DNA of 61,467 nt from Fundidesulfovibrio soli (GCF_022808695.1 NZ_JAKZKW010000025.1:1-61467), one strand, 5' to 3'. Positions 1 through 9,168 are shown, counted from the first letter of the stretch. Notes: a model not told the origin generated them from the letters alone. Numbers and translations: made by a program.

Positions 1-88
1 CAGGTAGACTACCTGGTTGATAGGCCGCAAGTGCAAGCATAGTGATATGCTCAGCTAAGCGGTACTAATAGCCCGTTCGGCTTGACTT
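1..88 (+). rRNA. rrl: 23S ribosomal RNA, 3' end (partial)
   Basis: The first ~88 bases match the conserved 3' end of bacterial 23S rRNA, including the GCTCAGCTAAGCGGTACTAA stretch and the closing strand that ends near CTTGAC. The gene enters from outside the window. The exact 3' end is estimated from homology and could be off by a few bases. The 5S gene follows about 50 bases later, so this is the end of an rRNA operon. Confidence 0.95.
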
Positions 89-140
89 ACATAATTCCCT
101 TACGCGTCCGTCCCTTATTTACTTAATATCATCAGGAATT

Positions 141-257
141 TCCTGGTGGCCTTAGAGGAGGGGGTACACCCGATCCCATTCCGAACTCGGAAGTTAAGCC
201 CTCCATCGCCGATGATACTGCCAGGACCGCTGGTGGGAAAGTAGGTCGCTGCCAGGA
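141..257 (+). rRNA. rrf: 5S ribosomal RNA
   Basis: The core CCGAACTCGGAAGTTAAGCC (181-200) is the universally conserved 5S loop. The first bases (CCTGGTGGCC) pair with the last (GCCAGG), closing the terminal stem and giving the usual ~117-nt length. A strong terminator follows directly, as expected for the last gene of an rRNA operon. Ends are accurate to a few bases. Confidence 0.95.
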
Positions 258-271
258 TCCTTTTCCCAAAC

Positions 272-304
272 AGAAAGGCCCGTCTAAACGACGGGCCTTT
301 CTGC
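272..304 (+). terminator. rRNA operon terminator
   Basis: A 13-bp perfect inverted repeat (AGAAAGGCCCGTC at 272-284 and its complement at 290-302) with a 5-nt loop sits 15 bases after the 5S gene. The run of T after it is short, but the position and stem strength make an intrinsic terminator very likely. Confidence 0.85.
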
Positions 305-469
305 GTTGGGGGAGGAAGGATGGGAGAAGGCGGGAGCTTCCATTTCGCTGGGGAGTGTGGGAAATCAGGGCGGATCGCTGAGACTGGCTCCAGCGTTCTA
401 TTGGCTCCGCTCCCATGGCGCGCCCATGTGGCTGGAGGATGGGGCCGAGCCTGCCTCAAGGAGCATGCT

Positions 470-1009
470 GTGCCGACCATTCTGACCCACCCCGCGGTTC
501 CCCTGGCCGTCACCTTCGCCCTGGGCCCAGGGGCCATATCCCGCCCGTTGCTGCTGGCCGGAATCGCGGCCTCAATCCTGCCTGACCTCGACGTCATCGC
601 CTTCCGTATCGGAGTGCCCTACGCCTCGGAGCTGGGCCATCGCGGCTTCAGCCACTCTCTGCTGTTCGCCGTCGGTGTGGCGCTTGCTGGGGCCTGTTTC
701 TGCAAGTTGATGCGCACGACGTTCAGGCGCGCATTCCTGTTTCTGCTCGTTTGCGCGGTGTCTCACGGCCTGCTGGACGCCTTCACCAACGGCGGGCTTG
801 GTGTCGCGTTCTTCTGGCCCTGGTCCGGGCAGAGATATTTCTTCCCCACGACCATGATCGAGGCCGCGCCCCTGAGCCTGGCCCGTTTCGTCTCTCCCCG
901 GGGAGCCGTGGTACTCTGGTCGGAGTTCCTCTGGGTGTGGGCGCCTCTGTTCGTCGCGGCCGCGCTGACGGCGGCCCTACGCCCGTGGCGACGTCAAAGC
1001 AGGGCCTGA
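470..1009 (+). CDS. YdjM/DUF457-like membrane-bound metal-dependent hydrolase
   Basis: This 179-residue integral membrane protein resembles the YdjM (DUF457) family of predicted membrane-bound metal-dependent hydrolases. Family marks seen are the N-terminal PTILTHPAV, the SILPDLDVIAFRIG segment with paired Asp, GHRGFSHS, and SHGLLDAFTNGG, whose His and Asp are the presumed metal ligands. Hydrophobic segments separate them. I chose the GTG at 470 because AAGGAG lies just upstream (458-463) and the family begins here; the in-frame ATG at 320 would add sequence with no family match. E. coli YdjM is LexA-regulated, but no LexA box was seen. The substrate is unknown. The gene stands alone between the rRNA terminator and a convergent cytochrome gene. 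Confidence 0.8.
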   Translation: MPTILTHPAVPLAVTFALGPGAISRPLLLAGIAASILPDLDVIAFRIGVPYASELGHRGFSHSLLFAVGVALAGACFCKLMRTTFRRAFLFLLVCAVSHGLLDAFTNGGLGVAFFWPWSGQRYFFPTTMIEAAPLSLARFVSPRGAVVLWSEFLWVWAPLFVAAALTAALRPWRRQSRA

Positions 1010-1054
1010 CGATACCGCACCGCCCCGAGTATTCTCCTTCCTGGTTCTGCCCCG

Positions 1055-3397
1055 CTATTTCTTCATACCCGCCATTTGGGCCGCGATGCGGCTCTTGGCC
1101 GCCTCGGGTATGGACTTGTTGGCGAGCGCCGAAGCGTACAACTGTCCGGCTTCGGCCGTGCGCCCCTGTTTGCGGTAGATGCCGCCCAGCAGGATGTACG
1201 TATCCGGGTAGAGGGGCTGGCTGGACAGCAGGTTCTCCAGGGTCGCGACGGCTGCGCTCTCGTCGCCAGCCTTGAACTGGATGTAGGCCAGCGTGTAGGC
1301 GAACCTGGGCTCCTGGGGCCTCAGGTCGGCGGCCTTCCTACAGTATGTGGCGGCTTCCTGGATGCGGTCCGGGGCCAGCAGCGCGCAGAGGTTGTAGGCC
1401 GCCGGGGCCAGCTGCGGATCTGCCTGCAAAGCCTTCTTGAGGTTGGCTTCGGCTCCGGCGAGGTCTTTGCGCTCGGCGCGCAGCAGCCCCATGTTGAAGT
1501 TGGCGGCCGCGTTGTCGGGGGCGATCGCCAGGACCTTCTCCAGGGTTTCAAAGGCCTGATCCTGCTTGCCGGTTCGTACCAGAGCCATGGATTCGTTGAT
1601 CATGGCCAGCACGGCTCGCGGCTCCAGGCGCAGGGCGGTCTCGTAGGAGGCGATGGCCTTTTCGGGATCTCCGCGCTGCAGCATGTGGTTGCCCAGGTTG
1701 TAATGGGAGGACCACTGGTCCGGCCTGGCCAGCAGCGAAGCCAGGTATTCCTTTTCAGCCTTGTCCACGGCGGTCTTCTCGGGCGCGGCGAGGTTCAGGT
1801 TGCCGTACCCGGCCAGGGTCGCGGCCGCGCGCACCCGCACCAGGCGGTACTCGTCGGAAGCGGCGGCCACGAGGGCCCGGCCCGCCTCGTCGGACGGGAA
1901 CTGCTGCAGGGCTTCGACCGCCGCCGCGCGAACCAGCGGCGATGCGTCCTTGGCTGCGCGCAGGAGCGCGGGGGCCACGGCCGGGTCCGGGCACGACTGG
2001 ATCAGCCGGATCAGGGAGGCGGCGAACACCTCGTCCCGACCAGGGTCGGCGATGTAGCCCAGCATGCCGTGGAGTTCGCTCCAGTCACGCTTGCGGGCAT
2101 GTTCCACGAGCTTGCCGCGCGCCAGGATGGGGGCCTGGTAGTCGCGGCTGCGCCATTGGCGCACCTGGGCGTCGGCCCATGCCGCGTCCTTGTCGGTGTG
2201 GCAGCCGTTGCAGGCGTTGGGGGAGCCGAAGGCCAGAGTGGCCGCTGGAGAGGGCGGCAGCATGGAGTGGTCCGAGCGGTTCATCCTGGCGAAGCTGGTC
2301 ATGGGCATATGGCAGGAGACGCACTTCCCGGCGGGGCTGTCGGCCTTATGCCGGGTGTGCTCGGGGGCGTTGCGGACGTGATCCTGGTGGCAGGGCATGC
2401 AGGCTTCGTTGGCCTTTTCCGGAGCCTTGAACCTGTAGCGCCCGCTGGAGGTGTGGCAGGTGACGCAGTGGAGCTTCCCGGCCTTGGCGCAGGGGCTCAT
2501 GAGCCAGGATGTGTAGGTGTAGTTCTCGCCCAGGTCGCGGCCGTCCGGGTAATAGTCGGGGTCTTCCAGGGTGGCCAGGCCGTAGTGGTCGAAGAAGCGT
2601 TCGCCGGGGGGATATCCGGCGGTGATGGGCATGGCCTTGGCGTGGCAGCCGGAGCAGGTGGCGTTGTGCTGCTCTGGCGTGAAGGCTTTGACGCTGATGA
2701 TCTTCAGGTCCTTGGGCTGTTTGCCCTTGGGAACGCGCAGCATGGCGGCGTTGTGCTCCGCCGAGGGGCCGTGGCAGGTCTCGCAGTTGATGCCCGGCTC
2801 GGCCCAGGTGGTGGCGTAGGTGTCAGTCTTGAGGTCGTAGTTGGTGGTGAGCTGGCTCACGTGGCAGTTGTGGCAGGACGTGTTGAAGGTGTAGGCCGGG
2901 TCCTTCCAGTGCACGGGCTGGTCCGCCCCGGCGCCGGGCGCGTGTCGGATCCCGCTGGCCGCAGTGTCATACCAGGATTTCTTCTGTACGTCGTAGGCCA
3001 CGGGCAGGGTCTGCAGCCGGCCGCCGTCGAAGGGGGTCAGGAAGTAGTAGACGTTCTTGCCGCCCAGAACGTGCGCGATGGGGTAGCTGGAGGTCTTGCC
3101 GCCGGTTGTCTCGACGACGACGCCCCGGTGGATGTCGGCCCGGTAGGCGGATGCCCCGATGGCCACGTCCTGCTGCTGCGGGAGCAGGTTGGCCCGGGCG
3201 AATTCCGGGGTGTAGGGCTGCATGGCCAGGCCGTGCCTGGACGTGGACCACAGGGAATAGAACTTCTCGTGGCATTGCCTGCAGCTTTGCGAACCGGCAT
3301 AGCCCCCGCCCTTGCCGGTGCTGGGGGGCGCCTTGGCCCAGCAGGTCAGGCCGAGGGAAATCGTCAGCGCCGCGAACGCGAACATCCTGAAGAGCAT
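1055..3397 (-). CDS. Secreted octaheme cytochrome c with HEAT and TPR repeats
   Basis: A 780-residue exported protein with a signal peptide ending near residue 21 (CWAKA). Eight CxxCH heme motifs lie in roughly the first 420 residues: CRQCH, CHNCH, CETCH, CSGCH, CVTCH, CMPCH, CVSCH and CNGCH. The layout recalls cytochrome c-554-type multiheme proteins. An armadillo/HEAT-like Ala-rich helical part follows (about 470-560), then several tetratricopeptide repeats to the C terminus (about 590-780), which usually bind partner proteins. It presumably carries electrons in the periplasm or at the cell surface; donor and acceptor are unknown. Start ATG 3397 is preceded by AGGAGG at good spacing; in-frame sequence upstream belongs to unrelated intergenic DNA. 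Confidence 0.88.
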   Translation of the reverse strand: MLFRMFAFAALTISLGLTCWAKAPPSTGKGGGYAGSQSCRQCHEKFYSLWSTSRHGLAMQPYTPEFARANLLPQQQDVAIGASAYRADIHRGVVVETTGGKTSSYPIAHVLGGKNVYYFLTPFDGGRLQTLPVAYDVQKKSWYDTAASGIRHAPGAGADQPVHWKDPAYTFNTSCHNCHVSQLTTNYDLKTDTYATTWAEPGINCETCHGPSAEHNAAMLRVPKGKQPKDLKIISVKAFTPEQHNATCSGCHAKAMPITAGYPPGERFFDHYGLATLEDPDYYPDGRDLGENYTYTSWLMSPCAKAGKLHCVTCHTSSGRYRFKAPEKANEACMPCHQDHVRNAPEHTRHKADSPAGKCVSCHMPMTSFARMNRSDHSMLPPSPAATLAFGSPNACNGCHTDKDAAWADAQVRQWRSRDYQAPILARGKLVEHARKRDWSELHGMLGYIADPGRDEVFAASLIRLIQSCPDPAVAPALLRAAKDASPLVRAAAVEALQQFPSDEAGRALVAAASDEYRLVRVRAAATLAGYGNLNLAAPEKTAVDKAEKEYLASLLARPDQWSSHYNLGNHMLQRGDPEKAIASYETALRLEPRAVLAMINESMALVRTGKQDQAFETLEKVLAIAPDNAAANFNMGLLRAERKDLAGAEANLKKALQADPQLAPAAYNLCALLAPDRIQEAATYCRKAADLRPQEPRFAYTLAYIQFKAGDESAAVATLENLLSSQPLYPDTYILLGGIYRKQGRTAEAGQLYASALANKSIPEAAKSRIAAQMAGMKK

Positions 3398-3589
3398 TAT
3401 CGAGCCTCCTGCTGGCGAAAGGAGCATCCCCCGGCGGACTCGCCGAGCCGGGGCTTCACCTCTGGGTTTTGCCCAGATGTCATCCGTTCTCCGTCCCTCC
3501 GCTCGGTGAGCAACTTCGCGCGGAGAATTGCCCACGCCGCATCTGGCGGGGCGGTGCGTCCGTCCGATCGCAAGGCGACAAGGAACGAA

Positions 3590-3676
3590 AGCTTGCCAGC
3601 CGCGCCCGGTGCTTTTCGCCCATATCATTCCGTCCATTACCTCCACCAGTTTCCTGAAGATGGCAAGCCCCAGCCC
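3590..3676 (-). pseudogene. Remnant of histidine kinase ATPase domain
   Basis: Read on the minus strand, 29 codons spell GLGLAIFRKLVEVMDGMIWA followed by KSTGRGWQAF. This is a close match to the G2 box and last strands of sensor histidine kinases (consensus GLGLAI..LVE.MgG.I.v.S..G.Gs.F). No other kinase region is visible in any frame nearby, so this is a short relic of a lost kinase, not a working gene. It lies upstream of the cytochrome start, in the 516-bp gap between two minus-strand genes. I see no other feature in that gap. Confidence 0.6.
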
Positions 3677-3913
3677 TGGAGCCGGGCGCGCTTGCGGGCA
3701 TGGCGGATGGAACCCTCGAGCAGGATTGGTGGGTGCGGGGGATGCCTGCATGCGAGCCCCAACCATGCCGGGCCCATTTCCGGAAGGAAACGCCCGCGAA
3801 TTATTGGCCCGTGGCCGGGACAGGCCCACGCGCAAAAACCATTCTCTCGGTTCGGTGAAGCCCGGCCCCGGGGAGGGGCCGGGCTCATTGCGGAAGGTCC
3901 GTTCGGACAGAGG

Positions 3914-4699
3914 CTAGAAGGTGAAGGCCAACGCCAGGATCGGTCCGTTGAGCACGGCGTCGAACTTGAAATAGTCCTTGCCGCTGCCCTCGGTGTGGTT
4001 CGCGCCTACGGCGCGGTAGCCCAGGTACACCGTCCCGTGCTCCCAGAAGGAGTAGCCCACCAGGGCCATGGCGTCCCAGGTGAAGGCCGAGCTGATGCCG
4101 AAGCCGCCCACGCCGCCGCGCAGGGCGATGTCCCACTTCTCGTTGAGCCGCATCCCGATCCTGGCGCCGACCACGGGGTCGACCCAACTCTTCTGCTTGT
4201 AGATGCTCCGGTTGTTGAAGGGCAGGTCCGCTTTCAGGCGCAGGCCCAGGCTCCAGATTCGCGCTCCGGCCAACAGGTCGAGGCTGGTGGGGCAGGCGCC
4301 GTCCTTGCCCAGGGCGGCGGTGCCGACGCGGTAGAATGCCGCCACGTCGGAGAGGAACAGGCCCATCTGCCCGTCGAGCGAGACGCGCTTGCCCGAGGCC
4401 TGGTCGCCCAACTGGGCGTAGTTCAGCTCGCCCAGCAGGCCGAAGGTGTCGAGGTAGACCACATCGGCATGGAGCATGCCCGCGATGTTGAGGTATTTGG
4501 AGAGGTCCGCGAAACTGGCGTTGATGTTGGCCTGCACGCCGCGCACGCCCACCGTGCCGTTGAACCCCGTGAGCCAGGCATAGGGCGCAAGGGTGACTTT
4601 GAGGTCGTCGCCCTGGGTTGCGGCCCGGGCCATCGGGGCCGCCAGGATAACGATGAGCGCGGCCAGGGCCAGGACTGACTTTGCGGCCTTCGATGACAT
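3914..4699 (-). CDS. Outer-membrane beta-barrel-like protein, unknown function
   Basis: A 261-residue protein with a clear signal peptide (hydrophobic core LALAALIVILAAP, cleavage near APMARA-A). The mature part has alternating hydrophobic/polar strands with aromatic residues (YAWLTGFNGTVGV, YVYLGYRAVGANH-like stretches) and a C terminus ending in Phe (LALAFTF), the usual signal for insertion into the outer membrane. It is probably a small porin or receptor barrel; no specific family is recognised. Start ATG 4699 follows AAGGAGAG. It is the third gene downstream of the arylsulfatase on the same strand, so it may serve uptake or processing of sulfated organics, but that is inference from position. 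Confidence 0.7.
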   Translation of the reverse strand: MSSKAAKSVLALAALIVILAAPMARAATQGDDLKVTLAPYAWLTGFNGTVGVRGVQANINASFADLSKYLNIAGMLHADVVYLDTFGLLGELNYAQLGDQASGKRVSLDGQMGLFLSDVAAFYRVGTAALGKDGACPTSLDLLAGARIWSLGLRLKADLPFNNRSIYKQKSWVDPVVGARIGMRLNEKWDIALRGGVGGFGISSAFTWDAMALVGYSFWEHGTVYLGYRAVGANHTEGSGKDYFKFDAVLNGPILALAFTF

Positions 4700-4740
4700 G
4701 AGTCTCTCCTTGATGGATTTTGTTTGATGTTTCGCTGCGG

Positions 4741-5421
4741 TCATGGCGTGGGCACCACCACGTAATAGACGCCGTTCGCCCCGTAGACGGGCCTGAACCA
4801 GGTGTTTCCGCACAGGTAATAGCTCTTCCCGCCCACTTCAGGCAGGATGCACCCGGATGGCAGCCGGGCGTAGCTTCCGCCCATCACGTAACCTGATGCC
4901 CCCGAAGCAGCGGAAGCAGCGGATGCAGCGGATGCAGCGGATGCGGCGTAGGCTGCGGATGCGGCGTAGGCTGCGGATGCGGCGGCGTTGGCGTTGGCGG
5001 CCTCCGCCCCGGCGATGGCAGCGCCCGCGACAGCCGTCCCTGCGATGGCCCCGGCCGCCACGGCGCACCCGGCGCATCCTCCCGCGTAGTAGGGGACGGC
5101 CACTGGCGGGTGGTAGACCGGGACGGGCACCGGCACGGGATAGCCAGGCGGCCGGTAGACCGCGCCCCCGCCGGGGTAGGCGTGCGCCACGCCCGCGCCG
5201 TAAGCGCCGTAGGTTCTGCCGCCGTATACGTTGGTGTGCTCCGTTCCGCCGCCCCAGGCGTGCACGGTGGAGCCCCCGTAGGCATTGATGTGCGCCGTGC
5301 CGACTCCGGGGAGGTGCGCGGTTTCGCCCCCGAAGCGGTTCATGCTGCGCCAGGCGAGGCTGGGCTGGGCCCCTGCCAGCAGGGCCAGCAGACAGGTGAG
5401 CGCCAGGGTGAAGTATTTCAT
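4741..5421 (-). CDS. Secreted Gly/Ala/Pro-rich repeat protein (DUF6515-like C terminus)
   Basis: A 226-residue exported protein. The signal peptide is MKYFTLALTCLLALLAGAQPSLA. Segments in order: a Gly/His/Tyr-rich region with THxNxYGG-like repeats (30-85), a Pro/Val stretch PVPVPVPVYHPP, a paired Cys GGCAGCAV, a low-complexity Ala run built on repeated AAYAAS and AAS units (about 140-175), and a C-terminal domain with Tyr/Cys/Trp (SYYLCGNTWFRPVYGANGVYYVVV) that resembles the DUF6515 pattern. Start ATG 5421 overlaps the stop of the upstream lipoprotein gene by 4 bp, so the two are translationally coupled. The repeat-coding DNA (GCGGATGCA-like units, 4918-4985) may be prone to length changes. 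Function unknown. Confidence 0.75.
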   Translation of the reverse strand: MKYFTLALTCLLALLAGAQPSLAWRSMNRFGGETAHLPGVGTAHINAYGGSTVHAWGGGTEHTNVYGGRTYGAYGAGVAHAYPGGGAVYRPPGYPVPVPVPVYHPPVAVPYYAGGCAGCAVAAGAIAGTAVAGAAIAGAEAANANAAASAAYAASAAYAASAASAASAASAASGASGYVMGGSYARLPSGCILPEVGGKSYYLCGNTWFRPVYGANGVYYVVVPTP

Positions 5422-6308
5422 GGCGCACCTCCCTGCGTCGGTTGCGGTTTTCCGCCCTGCGGCGGCTTGACGCCGGGTTGCCCGGGGCCGGGCTCCGCCC
5501 TCATGCCGGGCGGAAGAGCGGGTTTGGCGAATTCAATGCGCCGGGCTGCGGGTGAAGCGGTCCGCCATTCGCCGCGCGGCCAGGGCTGATCGATCCTCCA
5601 GCCGGTGAGCTCCAGGTCGTGGCGCAGCCGCAGCGGGTCGTCGCGGTATATGGCCCGGAAGCGCCTGGGCAGCTTGTCCTGCGCGCCTATCCAGATCTGC
5701 AGGAAGACGTCGTCGTCGGCCCAGGCCACCACGTCGGTGCGCACCCCGCCCACCACCTCGGACCGGCCCATGACGAAGGCCATCTTGGCCCCATCGGCCA
5801 AAGCCGCATACGGGTCGGAGAGAATCAGGTCCGTGAAGGGGAAGCTGATGGCCGCCGTCTCGAAGGCGGCCTTGAGGGCGGCGTCCATGTCCGGCGGGGC
5901 CGAGGCCACCGCCAGCAGGTTGTCGCCGGGGACGAAGGCGGCCATCTCCTTGCCGTCGTAGGTGAACTCCGACGCGGGGCCATCGCCGGGGATGACCACC
6001 TTCAGCCTGTCCGGCCTGCGCAGGGAGACGTCGTAGCGCACCGTATAGACCACTGGCGGCCCGAGCCTGCTGGGGTGCTCGTAGCTGGCCACGGCCGTGA
6101 AGGACATGCTCCGTGCGGCGGCCAGCCGTTCCGAGGCCTGCTTGAGCACGTCCAAGGCCTTGGGCTCCACAGGCGCGTCCCGCCAGACAGATTCTGCGGG
6201 GGGCGGCGGGGGCGGGGCCTTCTGGGCCGCGACGCAGCCGGCCGCGCCCGCCGCCAGCAGGACCGCCAGGAGCAGCCCCGGCAGGCCTCGCAATCCGTTC
6301 ATTCGCAT
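5418..6308 (-). CDS. DUF2092-like lipoprotein
   Basis: A protein of about 296 residues that begins with a lipoprotein signal (LLLAVLLAAGAAGC; lipobox AAGC) followed by a Pro-rich linker, so it is probably anchored to a periplasmic membrane face. The body resembles DUF2092 proteins: an opening AxxVLKQASERLAAARSMSF, then a beta-rich part with RPDRLKVVIPG, FTYDGKEMA and DDVFLQIWIGAQDKLPRRFRA. DUF2092 proteins are thought to have LolA/LppX-like lipid-carrier folds. The C-terminal tail is Pro/Gly-rich. ATG 6308 is chosen with GGAGG five bases upstream; an in-frame ATG at 6302 is also possible. It lies between the sulfatase and the coupled repeat protein in one apparent operon. Confidence 0.75.
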   Translation of the reverse strand: MRMNGLRGLPGLLLAVLLAAGAAGCVAAQKAPPPPPPAESVWRDAPVEPKALDVLKQASERLAAARSMSFTAVASYEHPSRLGPPVVYTVRYDVSLRRPDRLKVVIPGDGPASEFTYDGKEMAAFVPGDNLLAVASAPPDMDAALKAAFETAAISFPFTDLILSDPYAALADGAKMAFVMGRSEVVGGVRTDVVAWADDDVFLQIWIGAQDKLPRRFRAIYRDDPLRLRHDLELTGWRIDQPWPRGEWRTASPAARRIEFAKPALPPGMRAEPGPGQPGVKPPQGGKPQPTQGGAP

Positions 6309-6372
6309 CACTTCCTCCGTGCGGGTACGCCGCGGCCCCGGCGGGGCCGGGGCCGCGGCAATCTTCTAATCG

Positions 6373-8874
6373 CTATTCGCTCGTCTTGTTGTTGCGCTGG
6401 GCCTCCATCAGCCGCTTTTCGTCGGCGGGAGTGAGCTTGGGCCGGTCGATCTTCACGGTCAGCTTCTTGATCTTGCCGGTGAAGGCGAAGGGCACCTGGT
6501 AGTCCTTGTCGTCCACCGGGGTGCCGGTGTCGGAGCCGATGTCGAAGGTCTCGTCCCACTGGAGGATGACCGGGATGGTGCGTTCCATCTTCTGGCTGGC
6601 CACCACCTTGCCGTCCACCTTGAGCGTGCCCGTGCCGCTGCGGCCCAGCCCGCTCATGTCGTTGAAGGCCAGGGTGGCGAAGCCCAGGCCGTCGTACTTG
6701 AAGTCGAAGGTCAGCGTGTGCTTGCCGGGGGTCAGGGCGTCCTTGCCCTCCCAGCGCACCCGCTCCAGGTCCACCAGGTTCCAGGTGAACACGGGCTTGC
6801 CCTGCATCAGGTAGAAGCCCCATCCGGCGAAGCGGCCGCCCTGGGTGGCCAGGATGCCCTCGCCGCCGCCCTGGGGCACCTCCACCTCGGCGGTGATGGT
6901 GTAGGACGCGGCGATCAGGCTGGGGGCGTCGCCCATGGGGATGCCGGTGAGCGTGCCGGAGTAGGTGAACAGGTTGCGCCCGGCGGTGACGCTGGGGCGC
7001 GGCGTGACCATGCGCGCGGCCAGGGAGTTGTCCAGGGGCAGCACCTGGTACTTCTTGGCCTCATCCATGAAGAGCGCCTGCATCTGCTTGAGCTTTTCCG
7101 GGTTGGCGGCGGCCACGTCACGGTTCTGGGTCCAGTCCTTGGTCAGGTCGTAGAGCTCCCACTTGTAGGCGTGCTCCACGTCCGGGTTGGGGGTGGCCCC
7201 GAGCTTCCACGGCGGGGAGATGGGCGTCGTGTTGGCGTACCAGCCGTCGTTATAGATGCCCCGGTTGCCGAAGATCTCGAAGTACTGGGTCTTGTGCCTG
7301 GAGGGTTCCTTGGCGTTGGCCTTGTCGAAGGTGTAGGCCAGGCTCACGCCTTCGATGGGCTTCTGCTTGATGCCGTCCACGGTCTCGGGCGCCTGGATGC
7401 CCGCGACTTCCAGGATGGTGGGCACGATGTCGATGACGTGGTGGAACTGGTTGCGGATGCCGCCCTTGTCCTTGATGACCTTGGGCCAGGAGATGGCCAT
7501 GCCCTGACGGGTGCCGCCGAAGTGGGAGGCCACCTGCTTGGTCCACTTGTAGGGGGTGTCGAAGGCCCAGGTCCAGCCCACGGCCATGTGGTTGTAGGTC
7601 TTGTCGGAGCCCCAGACGTCGTAGAAGTACTTGAGCTGGGCCTCAACGGGCACTTCCACGCTGTTGAACTGGGCCACCTCGTTGGGGGTGCCGTTGGGGT
7701 TGCCCTCGGCGCTGGAGCCGTTGTCGCCGCTGATGTAGATGATGAGCGTGTCTTCGAGCTTGCCCATATCCTGCACGGCCTGGATCACCCGGCCGATCTC
7801 GTGGTCGGTGTAGGCCAGATAGGCCGCGTAGACCTCAACCTGGCGGGTGAAGAGCTTCTTCTCGTCCGGGGTGAGCGTATCCCAGTCGGCCAGCAGGTCC
7901 TTGGGCCAGGGGGTCAGCTCCGCGTCCTTGGGGATCACGCCGAGCTTCTTCTGGTTGGCGAAGATCTGCTCGCGCAGCTTGTTCCAGCCCATGTCGAACT
8001 TGCCCTTGAACTTCTCGATCCACTCGGGCGGCGCATGGTGCGGCGCGTGGGTGCCGCCGGGCGCGTACTTGACGAAGAACCGCTTGGACGGGTCGACCTC
8101 GTTGAGCATCTTCATGTGCTCGATGGCGTCGTCGGCCATGGCCGTGGTCAGGTTCCACTTGGGGTTGCCCACGTAGGGGTAGATGGGCGTGGTCTGCCTG
8201 AACAGGTTGGGCTGCCACTGGCTGGTGTCGCCGCCCACGAAGCCGTAGAAGTATTCGAAGCCCAGGCCGATGGGCCAGCGGGTGAAAGGCCCAGCCTGGC
8301 TGGCCTCATAGGCCGGGGTGTTGTGGTCCTTGCCGAACCAGGAGGTGGCGTAGCCGTTGTCGCGCAGGATGCGGCCGATGGTGGCGGAATCGGGCTCGAT
8401 CACGCTGTCGTAACCCGGGTAGCCGGTGGAGGCCTCTGAAACCTGGCCGAAGCCCACGGCGTGGTGGTTGCGCCCGGTGATGAGCGCCGCGCGCGTGGGC
8501 GAGCACAGGGCAGTGGAGTGGAACTGCGTGTAGCGCAGGCCCGAGTTGGCGATACGGTCCAGCGCCGGGGTGGGGATCACGCCGCCGAAGGTGCTCGGCG
8601 CGCCGAAGCCGCAGTCGTCGGTGATGATCAGCAGCACGTTGGGGGCGTCCTTGGGCGGCACCACGCGGGGCTGCCACCAAGGCTTGGACTGATAGGCGTT
8701 GTCCTTGATCACGCCCCCGAAGGGAAGGGGCGCCGGGGGCAGTGTTTTGCCGTCGATGGTCCGGGTGGCCGCGGGCGAGCCCGGGGTCCCTGTGATCGTC
8801 TGGGCCTGGGCCGCTCCTCCCGCCGCCAGTGCGGTGAAGGCCAAGGCCAGAACGAAAGCCGCGAAACGGTGCAT
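6373..8874 (-). CDS. Periplasmic arylsulfatase (Cys-type)
   Basis: An 833-residue exported type I sulfatase. After a signal peptide (to about residue 24, AAQAQ) comes LLIITDDCGFG, whose Asp86/Asp87 bind the metal. Next is ALCSPTRAALITGR, where Cys124 of the CxPxR signature becomes formylglycine. FSGHHAVGFG-like and ISGDNGSSAEG segments complete the site. It is longer than classic sulfatases (~550) because of a C-terminal beta-rich domain (about 610-800). The substrate is probably a sulfate ester. Maturation in an anaerobe would need an anSME radical enzyme or FGE, which is not in the window. Start ATG 8874 follows AAAGGAGG. The AraC gene upstream and three exported proteins downstream suggest a regulated sulfatase operon. 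The 294-bp gap upstream shows no other gene. Confidence 0.93.
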   Translation of the reverse strand: MHRFAAFVLALAFTALAAGGAAQAQTITGTPGSPAATRTIDGKTLPPAPLPFGGVIKDNAYQSKPWWQPRVVPPKDAPNVLLIITDDCGFGAPSTFGGVIPTPALDRIANSGLRYTQFHSTALCSPTRAALITGRNHHAVGFGQVSEASTGYPGYDSVIEPDSATIGRILRDNGYATSWFGKDHNTPAYEASQAGPFTRWPIGLGFEYFYGFVGGDTSQWQPNLFRQTTPIYPYVGNPKWNLTTAMADDAIEHMKMLNEVDPSKRFFVKYAPGGTHAPHHAPPEWIEKFKGKFDMGWNKLREQIFANQKKLGVIPKDAELTPWPKDLLADWDTLTPDEKKLFTRQVEVYAAYLAYTDHEIGRVIQAVQDMGKLEDTLIIYISGDNGSSAEGNPNGTPNEVAQFNSVEVPVEAQLKYFYDVWGSDKTYNHMAVGWTWAFDTPYKWTKQVASHFGGTRQGMAISWPKVIKDKGGIRNQFHHVIDIVPTILEVAGIQAPETVDGIKQKPIEGVSLAYTFDKANAKEPSRHKTQYFEIFGNRGIYNDGWYANTTPISPPWKLGATPNPDVEHAYKWELYDLTKDWTQNRDVAAANPEKLKQMQALFMDEAKKYQVLPLDNSLAARMVTPRPSVTAGRNLFTYSGTLTGIPMGDAPSLIAASYTITAEVEVPQGGGEGILATQGGRFAGWGFYLMQGKPVFTWNLVDLERVRWEGKDALTPGKHTLTFDFKYDGLGFATLAFNDMSGLGRSGTGTLKVDGKVVASQKMERTIPVILQWDETFDIGSDTGTPVDDKDYQVPFAFTGKIKKLTVKIDRPKLTPADEKRLMEAQRNNKTSE

Positions 8875-9168
8875 GATGTCCTCCTTTGGCGCTATCCCGA
8901 ATACAACAGCAGGAAAGCTTGTGTCGCCGGTTGTGAACGTCTCTGGCCACATCGGCCGACAGGGCCTAGTGGTCCAGGTATATTCAAGATAGCCCGGGGA
9001 CGGCCCCGCGTCTCCCGCGAATGCGAAGACAATGTAAGGATTGCGAATTACCCTCCCCCCGATGGTTGCGTAGGAGAGCCGCACCGGCCGGTGCCGGTGC
9101 TTCGCCGGCCATCGGTGTTCCTTCCGCGCGGTTTCGGTTGGCCGCGCATGGCGCGGCAAGGCGCCGCA

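Noticed and set aside
1076-4678. A 1200-codon open frame on the plus strand opposite the cytochrome and barrel genes
   Set aside because: It is a mirror of the GC-rich minus-strand genes: no family resemblance, Gly/Val/Arg-heavy composition, and the opposite strand has clear heme motifs, signal peptides and ribosome sites.
4918-4985. Possible CRISPR or tandem-repeat array
   Set aside because: The short repeats are in-frame Ala/Ser/Tyr codons within the secreted repeat protein, without spacers. No CRISPR array was seen anywhere in the window.
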